A stretch of 19,759 nucleotides of DNA from an uncultured Bacteroidota bacterium (GCA_937876435.1 CALEIL010000012.1:1-19759), one strand, 5' to 3'. Shown: positions 6,680 to 15,853, counted from the first letter of the stretch. Notes: generated from the sequence alone by a model not told the origin. Program-made: numbers and translations.

Positions 6680-8092
6680 ATGAACTACCTTAGAATATTC
6701 GTTGCAATTATCCTGTTTTCAACAGGCCTTCTGACTCTGGGGAACGCTCAGAATCAGGGGATTACTATGGATAAATCTGATTCACTGACCCTGGATGATA
6801 TCATCCGGTTTGCGATCCAGAACAACCCGGACGTCCGCAACAGCCAACTGGACCAGTTGTCCAACGAAGCCAACATCAAAGAAATCACCAGTCAGGGATT
6901 ACCACAAATTACCGGGTCAGGGGGGTACAACAACAATTACGCGCTTCCCCAGCAAATCATCCCCGGCGAGATTTTTGGTCAGCCCGGCACGCTTATTCCC
7001 GTCAAATTTGGGGTGCAGAATTCCCTATCAGCATCGGTTCAAATGAATCAAATGATCTATAATCCTTCGTTTTGGGTGGGATTGGAAGCCGCCAGGACTT
7101 CGAAAAACCTGTACGCCCTGACCACTTTCAAAACCAAGGAAGAATTGGTGTACAACATCATTCAGGCCTACTATCAGATCCAGATTACCGAAGAACAAAG
7201 ATCCATTCTCCTAAACAATCTGGAGACCATGGACCAATTGATCCATATCGCCCAGGTTCAGTATGAGGAAGGCATCATTAAAAAATTGGACGTTGATCAG
7301 TTGAAGGTGAATAAAATCAACCTGGACAGCGAGATCCAGGGGACTTCATTGGGTCTGGTCCAACTCAAAAATCAATTGAAATTTCTCATGGGGATCCCAC
7401 AGAGTGAAGAAATTTCCCTGAAAAAAGATCAATTGACGGTCGGCGATTTCGCCGAAAAGGACGAACTGAATCTGGCCAACAACACCGATCTGCGACTCCT
7501 GGATATTCAAAGCGAACTCAATGGCCTCCAATTAAAGAACATCAAAGCGGGATATATGCCTTCCCTCTCTTTCTTCGTCAACTACGGATGGATGGGTCAA
7601 ACCGATCGACTGTTCTCTGATGAGGAGGTTCACGACATAGTGGGATCAGGGACCGGTACATTTGGATTGAGTCTCAACGTGCCCATCTTCGATAGTTTTC
7701 AGAAAAAGCATCAGAAACAACAGGTCGTCATCGAAAGGCATAAACTGGAAAATATCCGGATGAAAACGGAATATTTCACCAAAATGAATTACGACAACGC
7801 CAGAGAAAAACTCGATGTCAACCTGGCGCTGGTGGCTACCCAAAAAGAGAATATGGAACTCGCTCAAAACCTCTACGATATTACGGCGCTCTCCTTTAAA
7901 GAAGGGGTTGCACCACTGACCGAGTTGATTACAGCGGAAACCAGTCTCCGGCAATCGCAGACACAATACCTGGGCGCACTACTCCAGGTAGCTCTGGCCG
8001 ATCTGGAGCTGATCAAAAGCAGTGGAAGTCTTTCAGAATCAATTAACCAGCAATACAAAACATTCAAAACCAATTCAAACTATGAAAATTAG
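6680..8092 (+). CDS. TolC-family outer membrane efflux protein
   Basis: The protein is about 470 residues and is the outer-membrane channel of the tripartite pump. The signal peptide MNYLRIFVAIILF... ends at GNA-Q (cleavage after about residue 23). The mature chain has the two repeated OEP halves with long amphipathic helices: LDDIIRFAIQNNPDVRNSQL near the start, then EELVYNIIQAYYQIQITEEQR and QYEEGIIKKLDVDQLKVN, and in the second half YDITALSFKEGVAPLTELITAE. There is no lipobox cysteine, unlike many NodT-type channels. The frame is open from an ATG at 6614 that overlaps the regulator, but the signal peptide fixes the start at 6680. Its end overlaps the adaptor gene by 11 bases, consistent with coupled translation. 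Confidence 0.92.
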   Translation: MNYLRIFVAIILFSTGLLTLGNAQNQGITMDKSDSLTLDDIIRFAIQNNPDVRNSQLDQLSNEANIKEITSQGLPQITGSGGYNNNYALPQQIIPGEIFGQPGTLIPVKFGVQNSLSASVQMNQMIYNPSFWVGLEAARTSKNLYALTTFKTKEELVYNIIQAYYQIQITEEQRSILLNNLETMDQLIHIAQVQYEEGIIKKLDVDQLKVNKINLDSEIQGTSLGLVQLKNQLKFLMGIPQSEEISLKKDQLTVGDFAEKDELNLANNTDLRLLDIQSELNGLQLKNIKAGYMPSLSFFVNYGWMGQTDRLFSDEEVHDIVGSGTGTFGLSLNVPIFDSFQKKHQKQQVVIERHKLENIRMKTEYFTKMNYDNAREKLDVNLALVATQKENMELAQNLYDITALSFKEGVAPLTELITAETSLRQSQTQYLGALLQVALADLELIKSSGSLSESINQQYKTFKTNSNYEN

Positions 8093-9203
8093 AAGAATCA
8101 TCATACCCATCATCCTCATCCTGGGTCTGGGCTACCTGGTCTACGCCCAGTTGAGCGATAACAAGCAAATCATCGATGAGCGGGCAAAACCCAGAGAAAA
8201 GGTGGTCCTGCAAATTCCGGTATCCACCCAGATAGCCGGGGTATCCACCTTCCACGATTCCCTGGTGATCAACGGCACCTTCGAAGCCAAAAAAGAATTG
8301 TCGGTCATCGCGGAATCTTCCGGCAGAATTACTCAACTGATGGTTCAGGAAGGACAACCGATCAGAAAGGGACAGGTTCTCGCCAAAATCGATGACTCCA
8401 GTATCAAAGCTCAGCTCGAGATGATCAACGCCCAATTGGCAAAATCAAAAAATGACGTGGCTAGTTTTGAGAGACTGTACAAAGCAGGAGCGGTCAGCGA
8501 ACAACAGTACGAAGAGGTAAAATTGAGTCAAAAGAATATCGAAGCCAATCTGGCAGCGGTGAACCAGCAATTGGCCTATACGACCCTGGTCAACCCAATG
8601 TCCGGTGTTATAAAATCTCTCCCTGTGGAAGAGGGAAGTTTTGTAGCACCGGGCACAGAGGTAGCTGTGGTGGTGGACATTACTTCATTGAAAATGATCA
8701 TCCAGGTGTCCGAGCAGGAAATAGTAAAACTGCGAAAAGGCCAGAAGGTAGCGATCAAAACAGATGTATATCCTGAGAAAGAATTTTTGGGCACCATCAC
8801 CTTGATAGCCGTACAGGCAGACGCTGCCCGCAAATTTAATGTAGAGATCGAATTGCCGGTATCTTCGGCCTACCCCCTGAAACCCGGAATGTTTGGAATC
8901 GTTAAAATTCACACTACCCGTGAACCCCTGGAATCGATATTCATTCCGAGAAAAGCCCTCGTAGGCAGTATTCAAAATCCGGAAATATTCGTAGTGGAAG
9001 ATAACAAGGCAGTGCGCAGGAAGATTTCCATCGGCAAAATGCTGGCGGATCAGGTCGAAGTGACTCAGGGTCTGTCAGAAGGAGAGGAAGTCATCCTGAC
9101 CGGTCAGATCAATCTGGAGGATGGTGCTCCGGTCCAGATTATGTCCGGGGGCACGGTCAGCCTGAATGAGACCATTTCTAATTTAGAAAACATTTCTGAA
9201 TAA
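8082..9203 (+). CDS. RND efflux periplasmic adaptor (HlyD/AcrA family)
   Basis: The protein is about 373 residues. An N-terminal membrane anchor (RRIIIPIILILGLGYLVYA, residues 3-22) holds it to the inner membrane. Two half-lipoyl motifs flank a helical hairpin: GRITQLMVQEGQPIRKGQVL from about residue 81, and NPMSGVIKSLPVEEGSFVAPG from about residue 171. Between them lies a coiled-coil hairpin (AQLEMINAQLAKSKNDVASF... to ...NIEANLAAVNQQLAYT) that should contact the TolC channel. A beta-barrel domain and a membrane-proximal domain (IPRKALVGS, GLSEGEEVILTG) follow. The open frame extends back to 8022, but the start at 8082 gives the normal anchor and overlaps tolC's end by 11 bases. It bridges the TolC-like channel and the RND pump encoded on either side. 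Confidence 0.93.
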   Translation: MKIRRIIIPIILILGLGYLVYAQLSDNKQIIDERAKPREKVVLQIPVSTQIAGVSTFHDSLVINGTFEAKKELSVIAESSGRITQLMVQEGQPIRKGQVLAKIDDSSIKAQLEMINAQLAKSKNDVASFERLYKAGAVSEQQYEEVKLSQKNIEANLAAVNQQLAYTTLVNPMSGVIKSLPVEEGSFVAPGTEVAVVVDITSLKMIIQVSEQEIVKLRKGQKVAIKTDVYPEKEFLGTITLIAVQADAARKFNVEIELPVSSAYPLKPGMFGIVKIHTTREPLESIFIPRKALVGSIQNPEIFVVEDNKAVRRKISIGKMLADQVEVTQGLSEGEEVILTGQINLEDGAPVQIMSGGTVSLNETISNLENISE

Positions 9204-9213
9204 CACAACGATT

Positions 9214-12200
9214 ATGTCAATCACCGAACTATCGGTCAAAAGACCGACCCTAGTAGTAGTCATATTTACCATATTGGTTTTCTTCGGTATTTTCGGATAC
9301 ACGAGTCTCAACTATGAACTCCTTCCGGATATCGAACCTCCCGTGATGTCGGTTTCGGCCATCTATCCCGGAGCCGGACCAGGTGAAGTGGAAACTTCGG
9401 TCACGAAAATCCTGGAAGAGGAACTATCGTCACTGGAGAATATCGACCAACTCCAATCCATATCCGTGGAAGGCTTTTCCGTGATCATCGTGGAATTGGT
9501 TTATGGAACGGATGTGGATGTTGCTATCCAGGAAGCGCAACGAAAAATTAATGCCATAAAGTCGGATCTGCCCGACGACGTGGAGGAACCTGCCATCGAT
9601 AAGTTTTCCCTGGACGATATACCCATCATGAGGATTGGGGCTACTTCCAATATAGACAACGTGGAGTTTACCAACCTTTTTGAAAAGAGGATCCAACCCG
9701 AACTGGCCCGTATAGAAGGGGTCGCCAAGGTGGATGTGGTAGGGGGTGAAGATCGCGAAATAGCGGTTAACGTCAGCGGAACAAAGCTGGAATATTTTAA
9801 GATCCCTCTCCTGCAGGTCACTCAGGCCATCACGCAGGCCAACCTCAACTTTCCCACTGGTAGCGTCAAAAACAGTGACCAGGATATTTTGGTGCGGTTG
9901 TCAGGAAAAATCAACGATCTGCATACCCTGCACAATCTGGTGATCCATACCATGCCCGACGGTTCACAGGTTTACCTCAAAGACGTGGCGGAAGTCTATG
10001 ATACCAAGGTAGAGACCGAAACTATTTCGAGGTTAAATGGCTTCAACTCCCTCGGAATCCTGATCAGTAAACAATCCGATGGAAATACCGTAGAGGTGAG
10101 CAGACAGGTCACCGAAAAACTCAAAGTCCTGGAAGGGCAATATGCCGATATTGCTTTGGATTTTCAAATCGCCAACGACAGCTCCGAATTTACCCTGGAA
10201 GCAGCGGATGCGGTGATCCACGACTTATTTCTCGCGGTCATCCTGGTAGCCCTGATCATGTTGTTTTTCCTTCACAACCTGAGAAATGCCATCATTGTGA
10301 TGATCGCTATTCCTATCTCCATCGTATCCACATTTGCCCTGATGAGTGCTTTTGGATTTACGCTCAATCTCATGACGCTCCTGGCTTTATCGCTGGTGGT
10401 GGGAATTCTCGTAGATGACAGCATCGTGGTTTTGGAAAACATCCACGCGCGGATGGAGAAAGGTGCCACTGCCCGGCAGGCTGCGATTGACACCTGGAAA
10501 GAAATTGGGCTTTCGGTGAGTTCGATCACCCTGGTTATCGTGGTGGTATTCCTGCCCATCGCCTTTGTACAGGGAATGATATCGGACATCCTGAGGCAAT
10601 TTGCCCTGGTCGTAGCGGGAGCCACGCTGATCAGTCTGCTGGTTTCCTTTACGTTGACCCCCTTTCTGGCGTCCCGGTTTACCAGACTCACCCATCTCAA
10701 CCCCAAAAACTGGTTTCATTTGCCACTGATCGCCTTTGAGCGCGTGCTAAAATCGATCCAGGATGGGTATCACAGCATATTGAAGGTCGCACTCAAACAC
10801 AAGATCATTACGATAGTCGTGATCATGGGGATGGTATTTTCATCTTTCTTACTGATGACCAAAGGATTCATCGGTTCGGAATTTGTGGCAGCAGGTGACA
10901 CCGGTGAATTGATCATCGAAATAGAGTTGCCCAAAGATGCTCCGATTTCGTCGACCAATTATATCTCACAGCAAGCGGAAGAAATCATTCTATCGCATCC
11001 GGAAGTGGAGAACGTATTTACCACCGTGGGAAGAACGAGTACTGGTTTTTCTTCCAGTTCCAGCCCTTATCAGGCTGAGTTGTCCGTATTGCTCGTCCCG
11101 GCTGAAGAAAGAGCGTTTAGTTCGGAAGAGTTTTCATTTGAAATCAGGGATGAACTACAGGCATCAATATCGGGTGCAGAATTCAAAGCCAAGCCCGGGG
11201 ATATGATGGGCGTGGGAACACCACCCATTATGGTTATTCTTCAAAGCACGGATGCGGATCAATTGCAGGTATGGGGGGATACGATCCTCCAGTTGATCGC
11301 GAACATACCCGGCACATCGGAAGTGGAAAAAACCGTAGAAGACGGGACCCCGGAGGTACGGGTTGATATAGATCGGCAGCGAATGGCCGATTTGGGTCTG
11401 ACTCTCAGCCAGGTCGGGGCGACTATGCAAAATGCTTTTACAGGAAATACTGACACGCGATTGCAGGATGGACAATACGAGTACGATATTCGCGTCCAGT
11501 TGGATGCCTTTGACCGCCGCAATATCGACAATGTGAAAGCGCTGACCTTTGCAAATAACCAGGGACAACTCATCACGCTGGATCAGTTTGCGCGGGTATA
11601 CGAAGGCACCGGACCTTCTCAGTTGGACAGGCTTGACAAGATCAGCTCGCTCACCATCCAGTCGGAAGTGGTGAACCGGCCCGTAGGGTCCGTCGGAGCA
11701 GAACTGCAGGCCAGCGTCGCCGAGTTGGATCTACCACCGGGATTGAACATAAAATATTCGGGGGACCTCGAAAATCAGGCAGAGGCGTTCGGGTCGTTGA
11801 TTTTTGCCTTGCTCACCTCCATTTTGCTGGTGTATCTGATTATGGTAGCCTTGTATGACAACTACATTTACCCATTGGTGGTTATGTTTTCGGTGCCGGT
11901 CGCCATCATTGGAGCCTTATTGGCGTTGGCGTTGTCCATGCAAAATATGAGTATTTTCTCTATGTTGGGAATGATCATGCTGATCGGACTTGTAGTCAAG
12001 AATGCAATATTGATCGTGGATTTTGCCAACCAGTTGAAAAGAGAGGGCATGAATCCATACCAGGCCATCGTGGAAGGGACGATGCAAAGATTCCGGCCGA
12101 TTTTGATGACAACCATCGCGATGGTGATCGCCATGGTTCCCATCGCCATCGCCACTGGGGCTGGCTCAGAATGGAAAAACGGGCTGGCCTGGGTTTTGAT

Positions 12201-12351
12201 CGGAGGTTTGACGTCTTCCATGATCCTGACCATGATCATTGTTCCAGTCGTGTACAGACTGGTAGATCAGATCAGTGAATGGTGGCAGGGAGTCGTGGAA
12301 CGACGAAGAGAAAAGAAAGCGATGAAAGGGGCACACCTTTCTGCGGAATAG
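9214..12351 (+). CDS. RND efflux pump, AcrB/HAE1-type inner membrane transporter
   Basis: This 1045-residue protein has the full length and architecture of AcrB-type pumps: TM1 near residues 12-30, a large periplasmic domain, TM2-7, a second periplasmic domain, then TM8-12. The proton relay is present: D401-D402 in VGILVDDSIVVLENI on TM4, and K929 in LVVKNAILIVDFAN on TM10. The N-terminal signature SVKRPTLVVVIFTILV and the segment PGAGPGEVETSVT are typical. The double Asp in TM4 and the organic-substrate type signature point to a hydrophobe/amphiphile exporter rather than a heavy-metal pump; actual substrates (bile salts, dyes, lipids, antibiotics) cannot be told. It begins 10 bp after the adaptor gene and is the last gene before a strong terminator. 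Confidence 0.95.
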   Translation: MSITELSVKRPTLVVVIFTILVFFGIFGYTSLNYELLPDIEPPVMSVSAIYPGAGPGEVETSVTKILEEELSSLENIDQLQSISVEGFSVIIVELVYGTDVDVAIQEAQRKINAIKSDLPDDVEEPAIDKFSLDDIPIMRIGATSNIDNVEFTNLFEKRIQPELARIEGVAKVDVVGGEDREIAVNVSGTKLEYFKIPLLQVTQAITQANLNFPTGSVKNSDQDILVRLSGKINDLHTLHNLVIHTMPDGSQVYLKDVAEVYDTKVETETISRLNGFNSLGILISKQSDGNTVEVSRQVTEKLKVLEGQYADIALDFQIANDSSEFTLEAADAVIHDLFLAVILVALIMLFFLHNLRNAIIVMIAIPISIVSTFALMSAFGFTLNLMTLLALSLVVGILVDDSIVVLENIHARMEKGATARQAAIDTWKEIGLSVSSITLVIVVVFLPIAFVQGMISDILRQFALVVAGATLISLLVSFTLTPFLASRFTRLTHLNPKNWFHLPLIAFERVLKSIQDGYHSILKVALKHKIITIVVIMGMVFSSFLLMTKGFIGSEFVAAGDTGELIIEIELPKDAPISSTNYISQQAEEIILSHPEVENVFTTVGRTSTGFSSSSSPYQAELSVLLVPAEERAFSSEEFSFEIRDELQASISGAEFKAKPGDMMGVGTPPIMVILQSTDADQLQVWGDTILQLIANIPGTSEVEKTVEDGTPEVRVDIDRQRMADLGLTLSQVGATMQNAFTGNTDTRLQDGQYEYDIRVQLDAFDRRNIDNVKALTFANNQGQLITLDQFARVYEGTGPSQLDRLDKISSLTIQSEVVNRPVGSVGAELQASVAELDLPPGLNIKYSGDLENQAEAFGSLIFALLTSILLVYLIMVALYDNYIYPLVVMFSVPVAIIGALLALALSMQNMSIFSMLGMIMLIGLVVKNAILIVDFANQLKREGMNPYQAIVEGTMQRFRPILMTTIAMVIAMVPIAIATGAGSEWKNGLAWVLIGGLTSSMILTMIIVPVVYRLVDQISEWWQGVVERRREKKAMKGAHLSAE

Positions 12352-12373
12352 TTTAATTCCAAAACTTATTTCT

Positions 12374-12408
12374 AAAGTGGTAAAAGCATGGCTTTTACCA
12401 CTTTTTTT
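12374..12408 (+). terminator. Intrinsic terminator of the efflux operon
   Basis: AAAGTGGTAAAAGC (12374-12387) pairs perfectly with GCTTTTACCACTTT (12391-12404) around a 3-base ATG loop, and the right arm runs into seven T's (12402-12408). It starts 23 bp after the RND stop codon. The A-run on the left would also give some termination on the other strand. Confidence 0.93.
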
Positions 12409-12421
12409 CTAACCCTGGTTT

Positions 12422-12525
12422 GGCCTGGGAAGTTGGAGCCCCAGCTCCGACAAAAATATATGTTCCGGAATTAGGCCTGGGTAGTTGGAGCCCCAGCTCC
12501 GACAAAAATATATGTTCCGGGATTA
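12422..12525. repeat. Tandem 52-bp repeat with internal hairpin, two copies
   Basis: Unit 1 spans 12422-12473 and unit 2 spans 12474-12525; they match at 50 of 52 bases, differing at the ninth base (A/T) and near the end (A/G). A third copy begins with GGCCT at 12526 and then breaks off. Each unit contains the hairpin GTTGGAGC-CCCA-GCTCCGAC with one G-T wobble (12432-12451 and 12484-12503), then CAAAAATATATGTTCCGG. Since 52 is not a multiple of three, the repeat does not encode a repeated peptide. Confidence 0.85.
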
Positions 12526-12662
12526 GGCCTCCCAACCCGCCAACCTTTCGCCGGCTACCATATCCCCAAAATCACTTAATGCAAATCTCCAGCAAGATAC
12601 ATAATGAAAATTAACAAATATTTTAAAAAAAAACCTCCATTGGATTTTGCGTATAAAACTGG

Positions 12663-12694
12663 TTGATATAAACGCAGCTATCTACTAACTTTTG
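12663..12694 (+). promoter_or_regulatory. Candidate promoter of the GT2/rsmG operon
   Basis: TTG (12663-12665) lies 20 bp before TAACTTTTG (12686-12694), a -7 box with one extra T relative to TAnnTTTG. A start near 12700 would give a leader of about 120 bases before the glycosyltransferase ATG. The strong terminator upstream means this operon needs its own promoter. Confidence 0.4.
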
Positions 12695-12823
12695 AATATC
12701 CTAAGTCAAACGTTGCGTCGAGGGGGCGACTTCAGAACCCGAGAAAAGCCCTGGGCTTCCATACGGACACGGTACGTATCGCCGTAGAATATTTTTCGAT
12801 AAATATTTCCGTTCTTTACGACC

Positions 12824-13912
12824 ATGGCGGCACTAATAATCATCCTGGCTATAAGCATCCTCATCCAGGGGTATTTCTGGCACTTTGTGTTCCGGCTGGC
12901 TTCGCACAAAATTCCGTTAACCCGCAGAGAATACGAAACCGCCCCTTCATTTCTTTCGGTGGTCATTTGCTTCCACAAACCCTGGGAGAAGCTACCGGCT
13001 GTACTACAAAACTTATCAAGGCAGTCTTACCTTAACTTCGAACTGGTCCTGGTGAACGATGGTCCCGTCGATATGGAATCCGACCTGCTGGATACGTATC
13101 TCAGGGAAAACGATTTTGTCCGGTACATCGAGCACCATAAAACCTCTCCGGGTAAAAAGCATGCATTATTCACCGGGATCAAGGCTGCCCGGGAAAAATG
13201 GATCGTGGTGACCGATATTGATTGCCGGCCTGGACAGCACTGGCTGACCACGCTGGCTGCCTATCTCCCTTCGCATCCTGCTATTGTCCTGGGCTTTTCA
13301 CCCTATCAAATCCGGCCCGGACTATTGAATTTTATCATTCAGCAGGAAACATTGCTGACGGCATTCCAATATCTCGGCTGGGCCAAAGCCGGTCACCCAT
13401 ATATGGGGGTGGGGCGCAATATGGCAGCGCACAAATCCATTTACGAAGAAGTGACGTTTGACGGTCATCTGCATATCCCGACGGGCGACGATGATTTATT
13501 CGTCAACGAAGCTGCGGAACGATTTCCCGTCTACATTTGCAACGACAGAGCAAGTTTCGTATACTCCAACCCGACCAGTTCCTGGAAAGCCTGGTACAGA
13601 CAGAAAGCCCGCCACAACAGTGGTGGGAAGTATTATTCCTGGTCATCTAAGATTCGTCTGGCGATATTTATTCTGACCCTCATGATTGAAAAAATCATTT
13701 TGGGCTGGTTTTTATTTACCCGTATCGATCTATTTTTAATATTTGTGGCATTGAAAGCGATCGCCACCGTGGGGCCGCTCCGCCAACTGTACCGAAAATT
13801 TGACCAGGAATCCAATTTCTGGAAAATGTGGCTGTATGAATGGATTCATATAATTTATCTTACATTGGTGACGCCATATATCTTTTTAATAAGCAGGAAA
13901 CAATGGGATTGA
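12824..13912 (+). CDS. Membrane glycosyltransferase, family 2
   Basis: This 362-residue protein has a GT-A fold between membrane segments. Residues 2-24 form an N-terminal membrane helix. The catalytic part starts at about residue 44 (SFLSVVICFHKPWE), with VNDGP for the nucleotide, DID at 131-133 as the metal-binding DxD, G-D222-D223-D224 as the catalytic acid region, and Q260-K-A-R263-H264 as a QxxRW-like motif with His replacing Trp. Two or three C-terminal membrane helices follow (LAIFILTLMIEKIILGWFLF, LIFVALKAIATVG, IIYLTLVTPYIFLIS). This is the layout of processive or polyprenyl-linked GT2 enzymes of the cell envelope. The sugar donor and acceptor are unknown. The rsmG start codon lies inside its last codons. 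Confidence 0.9.
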   Translation: MAALIIILAISILIQGYFWHFVFRLASHKIPLTRREYETAPSFLSVVICFHKPWEKLPAVLQNLSRQSYLNFELVLVNDGPVDMESDLLDTYLRENDFVRYIEHHKTSPGKKHALFTGIKAAREKWIVVTDIDCRPGQHWLTTLAAYLPSHPAIVLGFSPYQIRPGLLNFIIQQETLLTAFQYLGWAKAGHPYMGVGRNMAAHKSIYEEVTFDGHLHIPTGDDDLFVNEAAERFPVYICNDRASFVYSNPTSSWKAWYRQKARHNSGGKYYSWSSKIRLAIFILTLMIEKIILGWFLFTRIDLFLIFVALKAIATVGPLRQLYRKFDQESNFWKMWLYEWIHIIYLTLVTPYIFLISRKQWD

Positions 13913-14538
13913 ATATAGTACTAAAATATTTCAGTGATTTTTCGGACATCCAGTTAGAGCGATTGGAAAAACTGGACGGTTTGTACCGCGACTGGAACAG
14001 CAAGATCAACGTCATTTCCCGAAAGGACATCGACAATTTGTACGTACGGCACGTTTTGCATTCGCTCTCCATTGCAGCATTTACCTCATTCTCCAAAGGA
14101 AGCAGGATACTGGACCTGGGAACCGGAGGAGGTTTTCCTGGTATACCGCTGGCTATTTTTTACCCCGATGTAGATTTTTATCTGATAGACGGAACGAAGA
14201 AAAAAATAATGGTGGTAGAAGAGATATCAGCCGCTCTCGGTCTCACCAATATCCAGGCCCGGCAAATCCGCGCTGAAGAAGTGAAGGAACGTTATGATTT
14301 CGTGGTATCCCGGGCAGTGGCGCCTCTGGACCAACTCGTCCTGTGGTCCAGGCGATTGATATCCGGTACGGACAAAAATGCGATCCCCAATGGACTGATC
14401 GCCTTGAAAGGCGGAGCCGTCGATAAGGAAATCAAAGCGCTTCCCCGAGGTAGTTACGTCGAGAAAGAATCCATCCGTCAGTTTTTTCCCGAGCCCGATT
14501 TCCACGATAAATATCTTATTTATACTCCATTGGGCTGA
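13903..14538 (+). CDS. rsmG: 16S rRNA (guanine-527-N7) methyltransferase RsmG
   Basis: The protein is about 211 residues, close to the 207 of the E. coli enzyme. It uses S-adenosylmethionine to methylate G527 of 16S rRNA at N7. The SAM-binding motif is ILDLGTGGGFPGIPLAI, with G73-T-G-G-G-F-P-G80, and DWNSKINVISRKD, YVRHVLHSL and FVVSRAVAPL are diagnostic of RsmG. The open frame reaches back to 13840, but those residues would be encoded within the glycosyltransferase gene. The ATG at 13903, preceded by CAGGAAAC, gives the normal N-terminus. It overlaps the GT2 gene by 10 bases. Loss of rsmG is known in other bacteria to give low-level streptomycin resistance; the gene here appears intact. Confidence 0.95.
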   Translation: MGLNIVLKYFSDFSDIQLERLEKLDGLYRDWNSKINVISRKDIDNLYVRHVLHSLSIAAFTSFSKGSRILDLGTGGGFPGIPLAIFYPDVDFYLIDGTKKKIMVVEEISAALGLTNIQARQIRAEEVKERYDFVVSRAVAPLDQLVLWSRRLISGTDKNAIPNGLIALKGGAVDKEIKALPRGSYVEKESIRQFFPEPDFHDKYLIYTPLG

Positions 14539-14657
14539 CCAACAGCCCGGTATCCGTACAAAGCTGTATGCACTTATTCCCTGTCCCGGAAAGCGTCGGT
14601 CCTGACGAAGTCCGGAGAATCAGAAAAGGACCAGATACTTGATTTCTCATGGATCCT

Positions 14658-15797
14658 TCACCCGGTTCCACCATACCTCTCCCCATACACCTCCTCTATG
14701 ACATGGAAGATTCGCTGGGTGGTTGATGTCCAACTAAACATCCGTCTTCTATCTATTCCTTTATCAACCAGCCTCTGCCTCAGTTCAGGATCCGTATACA
14801 ATTCATCAATGGCCCGGCTGATTGACCCGGCGTCGTTCTCATCCACCAGGCACGCAGCTTGTCCGGCCACCTCAGGCAGGGAGGTTGACTGGCTGCAAAC
14901 CACCGGAACCTCCGCGTGGAAAGCATCCAGCACCGGGACCCCAAATCCTTCAAAAAGCGATACGTAGCACAGGCACAAGGAATGACATAAAAGATTCCAG
15001 AGATCAAAATCTGAAACATACCCGGTATGCACGATCTGATCAGCCACGGGTGAGTGTTCGATCATCTCAAAAATGGATTCCGCATCCCAGGCTTTTCTTC
15101 CAGCCAAAACCAGTTTAACACGGTGTCCGTTGGCCGCCTCTGACCTCTCAAATCCCTGGATAAGTCTGAGTATGTTTTTTCGTGGATGCAAGCTACCGGT
15201 ATAAATGACGTACTCGCCGGGCTGAATATCATATCGTTCCAACACAGAAAGATCAGGGGAAGGGTGTGATTTTTCAAATCGCGAACCGTTGTATACCACC
15301 TCAATTTCGTCTTCATCGATCCCGTATTGATCGGTTATATCGGTAGCCGAATAACTGGATACGGTCAGTATTCTGTCGGATATGCGCGCAAATTTTGGTT
15401 GATATTTTTGGTAGAAATGCAAATCGGTAGCCTTCATATAGGAAGGATAATGAAGATACGCCAGGTCGTGAATCGCCGTGACGATGGGTATATTAAGTTT
15501 CAGCGAAGTAAATCCATCAAATGAGACAAAGATCTCCGCATCCCACATCCGGACATGAAGGGGCACCAACAGGTCAAACCATATCCTGTAAAGGACCGGG
15601 TGACGAGCTGCCGGGCGTAGTACCTTAAATTCTATTCCGGGTATAAGAAATTCCCTGTCGGGCTTTCTGTCAAAAAACACCAGATAGTCATGTTCGGGAT
15701 ACAGGCGGACCATATTCTTGAGCACTTCCCAGGTGAAATAACCGATTCCTTCCAGTTTGTTTTTGATTAGGACCCTGCCATTGATTGCGATTCGCAT
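14658..15797 (-). CDS. Glycosyltransferase, family 4 (GT-B fold)
   Basis: This 379-residue protein has the two Rossmann domains of GT-B enzymes. The N-terminal half starts MRIAINGRVLI, followed by LEGIGYFTWEVL for the acceptor side, and contains PIVTAIHDLAYLHYP and ILTVSSYSATDI, which are typical of GT4. The donor-binding half includes YVIYTGSLHPRKNI, VHTGYVSDFDLWNLL and E283-GFGVPVL-D291. The usual EX7E motif has Asp at the second Glu, a conservative change. TSLPEVAG follows. The enzyme is probably cytoplasmic and makes a polysaccharide, glycolipid or LPS part. It is convergent with rsmG and divergent from the HAD gene, whose promoter overlaps its first codons. A single-gene transcript is likely. 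Confidence 0.93.
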   Translation of the reverse strand: MRIAINGRVLIKNKLEGIGYFTWEVLKNMVRLYPEHDYLVFFDRKPDREFLIPGIEFKVLRPAARHPVLYRIWFDLLVPLHVRMWDAEIFVSFDGFTSLKLNIPIVTAIHDLAYLHYPSYMKATDLHFYQKYQPKFARISDRILTVSSYSATDITDQYGIDEDEIEVVYNGSRFEKSHPSPDLSVLERYDIQPGEYVIYTGSLHPRKNILRLIQGFERSEAANGHRVKLVLAGRKAWDAESIFEMIEHSPVADQIVHTGYVSDFDLWNLLCHSLCLCYVSLFEGFGVPVLDAFHAEVPVVCSQSTSLPEVAGQAACLVDENDAGSISRAIDELYTDPELRQRLVDKGIDRRRMFSWTSTTQRIFHVIEEVYGERYGGTG

Positions 15798-15813
15798 TTA
15801 TGCATTATTTTTG
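15785..15813 (+). promoter_or_regulatory. Bacteroidota promoter of the HAD/recX operon
   Basis: TTG (15785-15787) and TATTTTTG (15806-15813) are separated by 18 bp; the latter fits TAnnTTTG exactly. The start would be near 15820, about 35 bp before the HAD ATG. The -33 part lies inside the first codons of the divergent GT4 gene, so the two genes' 5' ends overlap. Confidence 0.72.
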
Positions 15814-15853
15814 TACTGTACCCAATTGGATGCGGGATTTAAACCGCCAAATT

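Larger units (their letters stand above)
12352..12823. other. 472-bp intergenic region after the efflux operon
   Basis: It contains, in order, the intrinsic terminator (12374-12408), the 2 x 52 bp hairpin repeat (12422-12525), an AT-rich stretch with a run of nine A's near 12630, and a candidate promoter (12663-12694) for the glycosyltransferase. A small palindrome AATATTT/AAATATT (12788-12807) lies 17 bp before the next ATG. A reading frame of about 20 codons at 12604-12666 has no support beyond an ATG. Confidence 0.6.

Noticed and set aside
12420..12614. Open frame of 64 codons across the tandem repeat
   Set aside because: The 52-bp unit shifts the frame between copies, so no repeated peptide is encoded. 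The frame is a by-product of the repeat.
12604..12666. Possible 20-residue lysine-rich peptide gene
   Set aside because: Only a start and stop in AT-rich DNA, with no ribosome site and no reason to expect conservation.
14600..14636. Possible bulged hairpin GGTCCTGA / TCAG-AAAA-GGACC between convergent genes
   Set aside because: It needs a 5-base bulge and a 14-base loop and has no T-tract on either side, so it is not convincing as a terminator.
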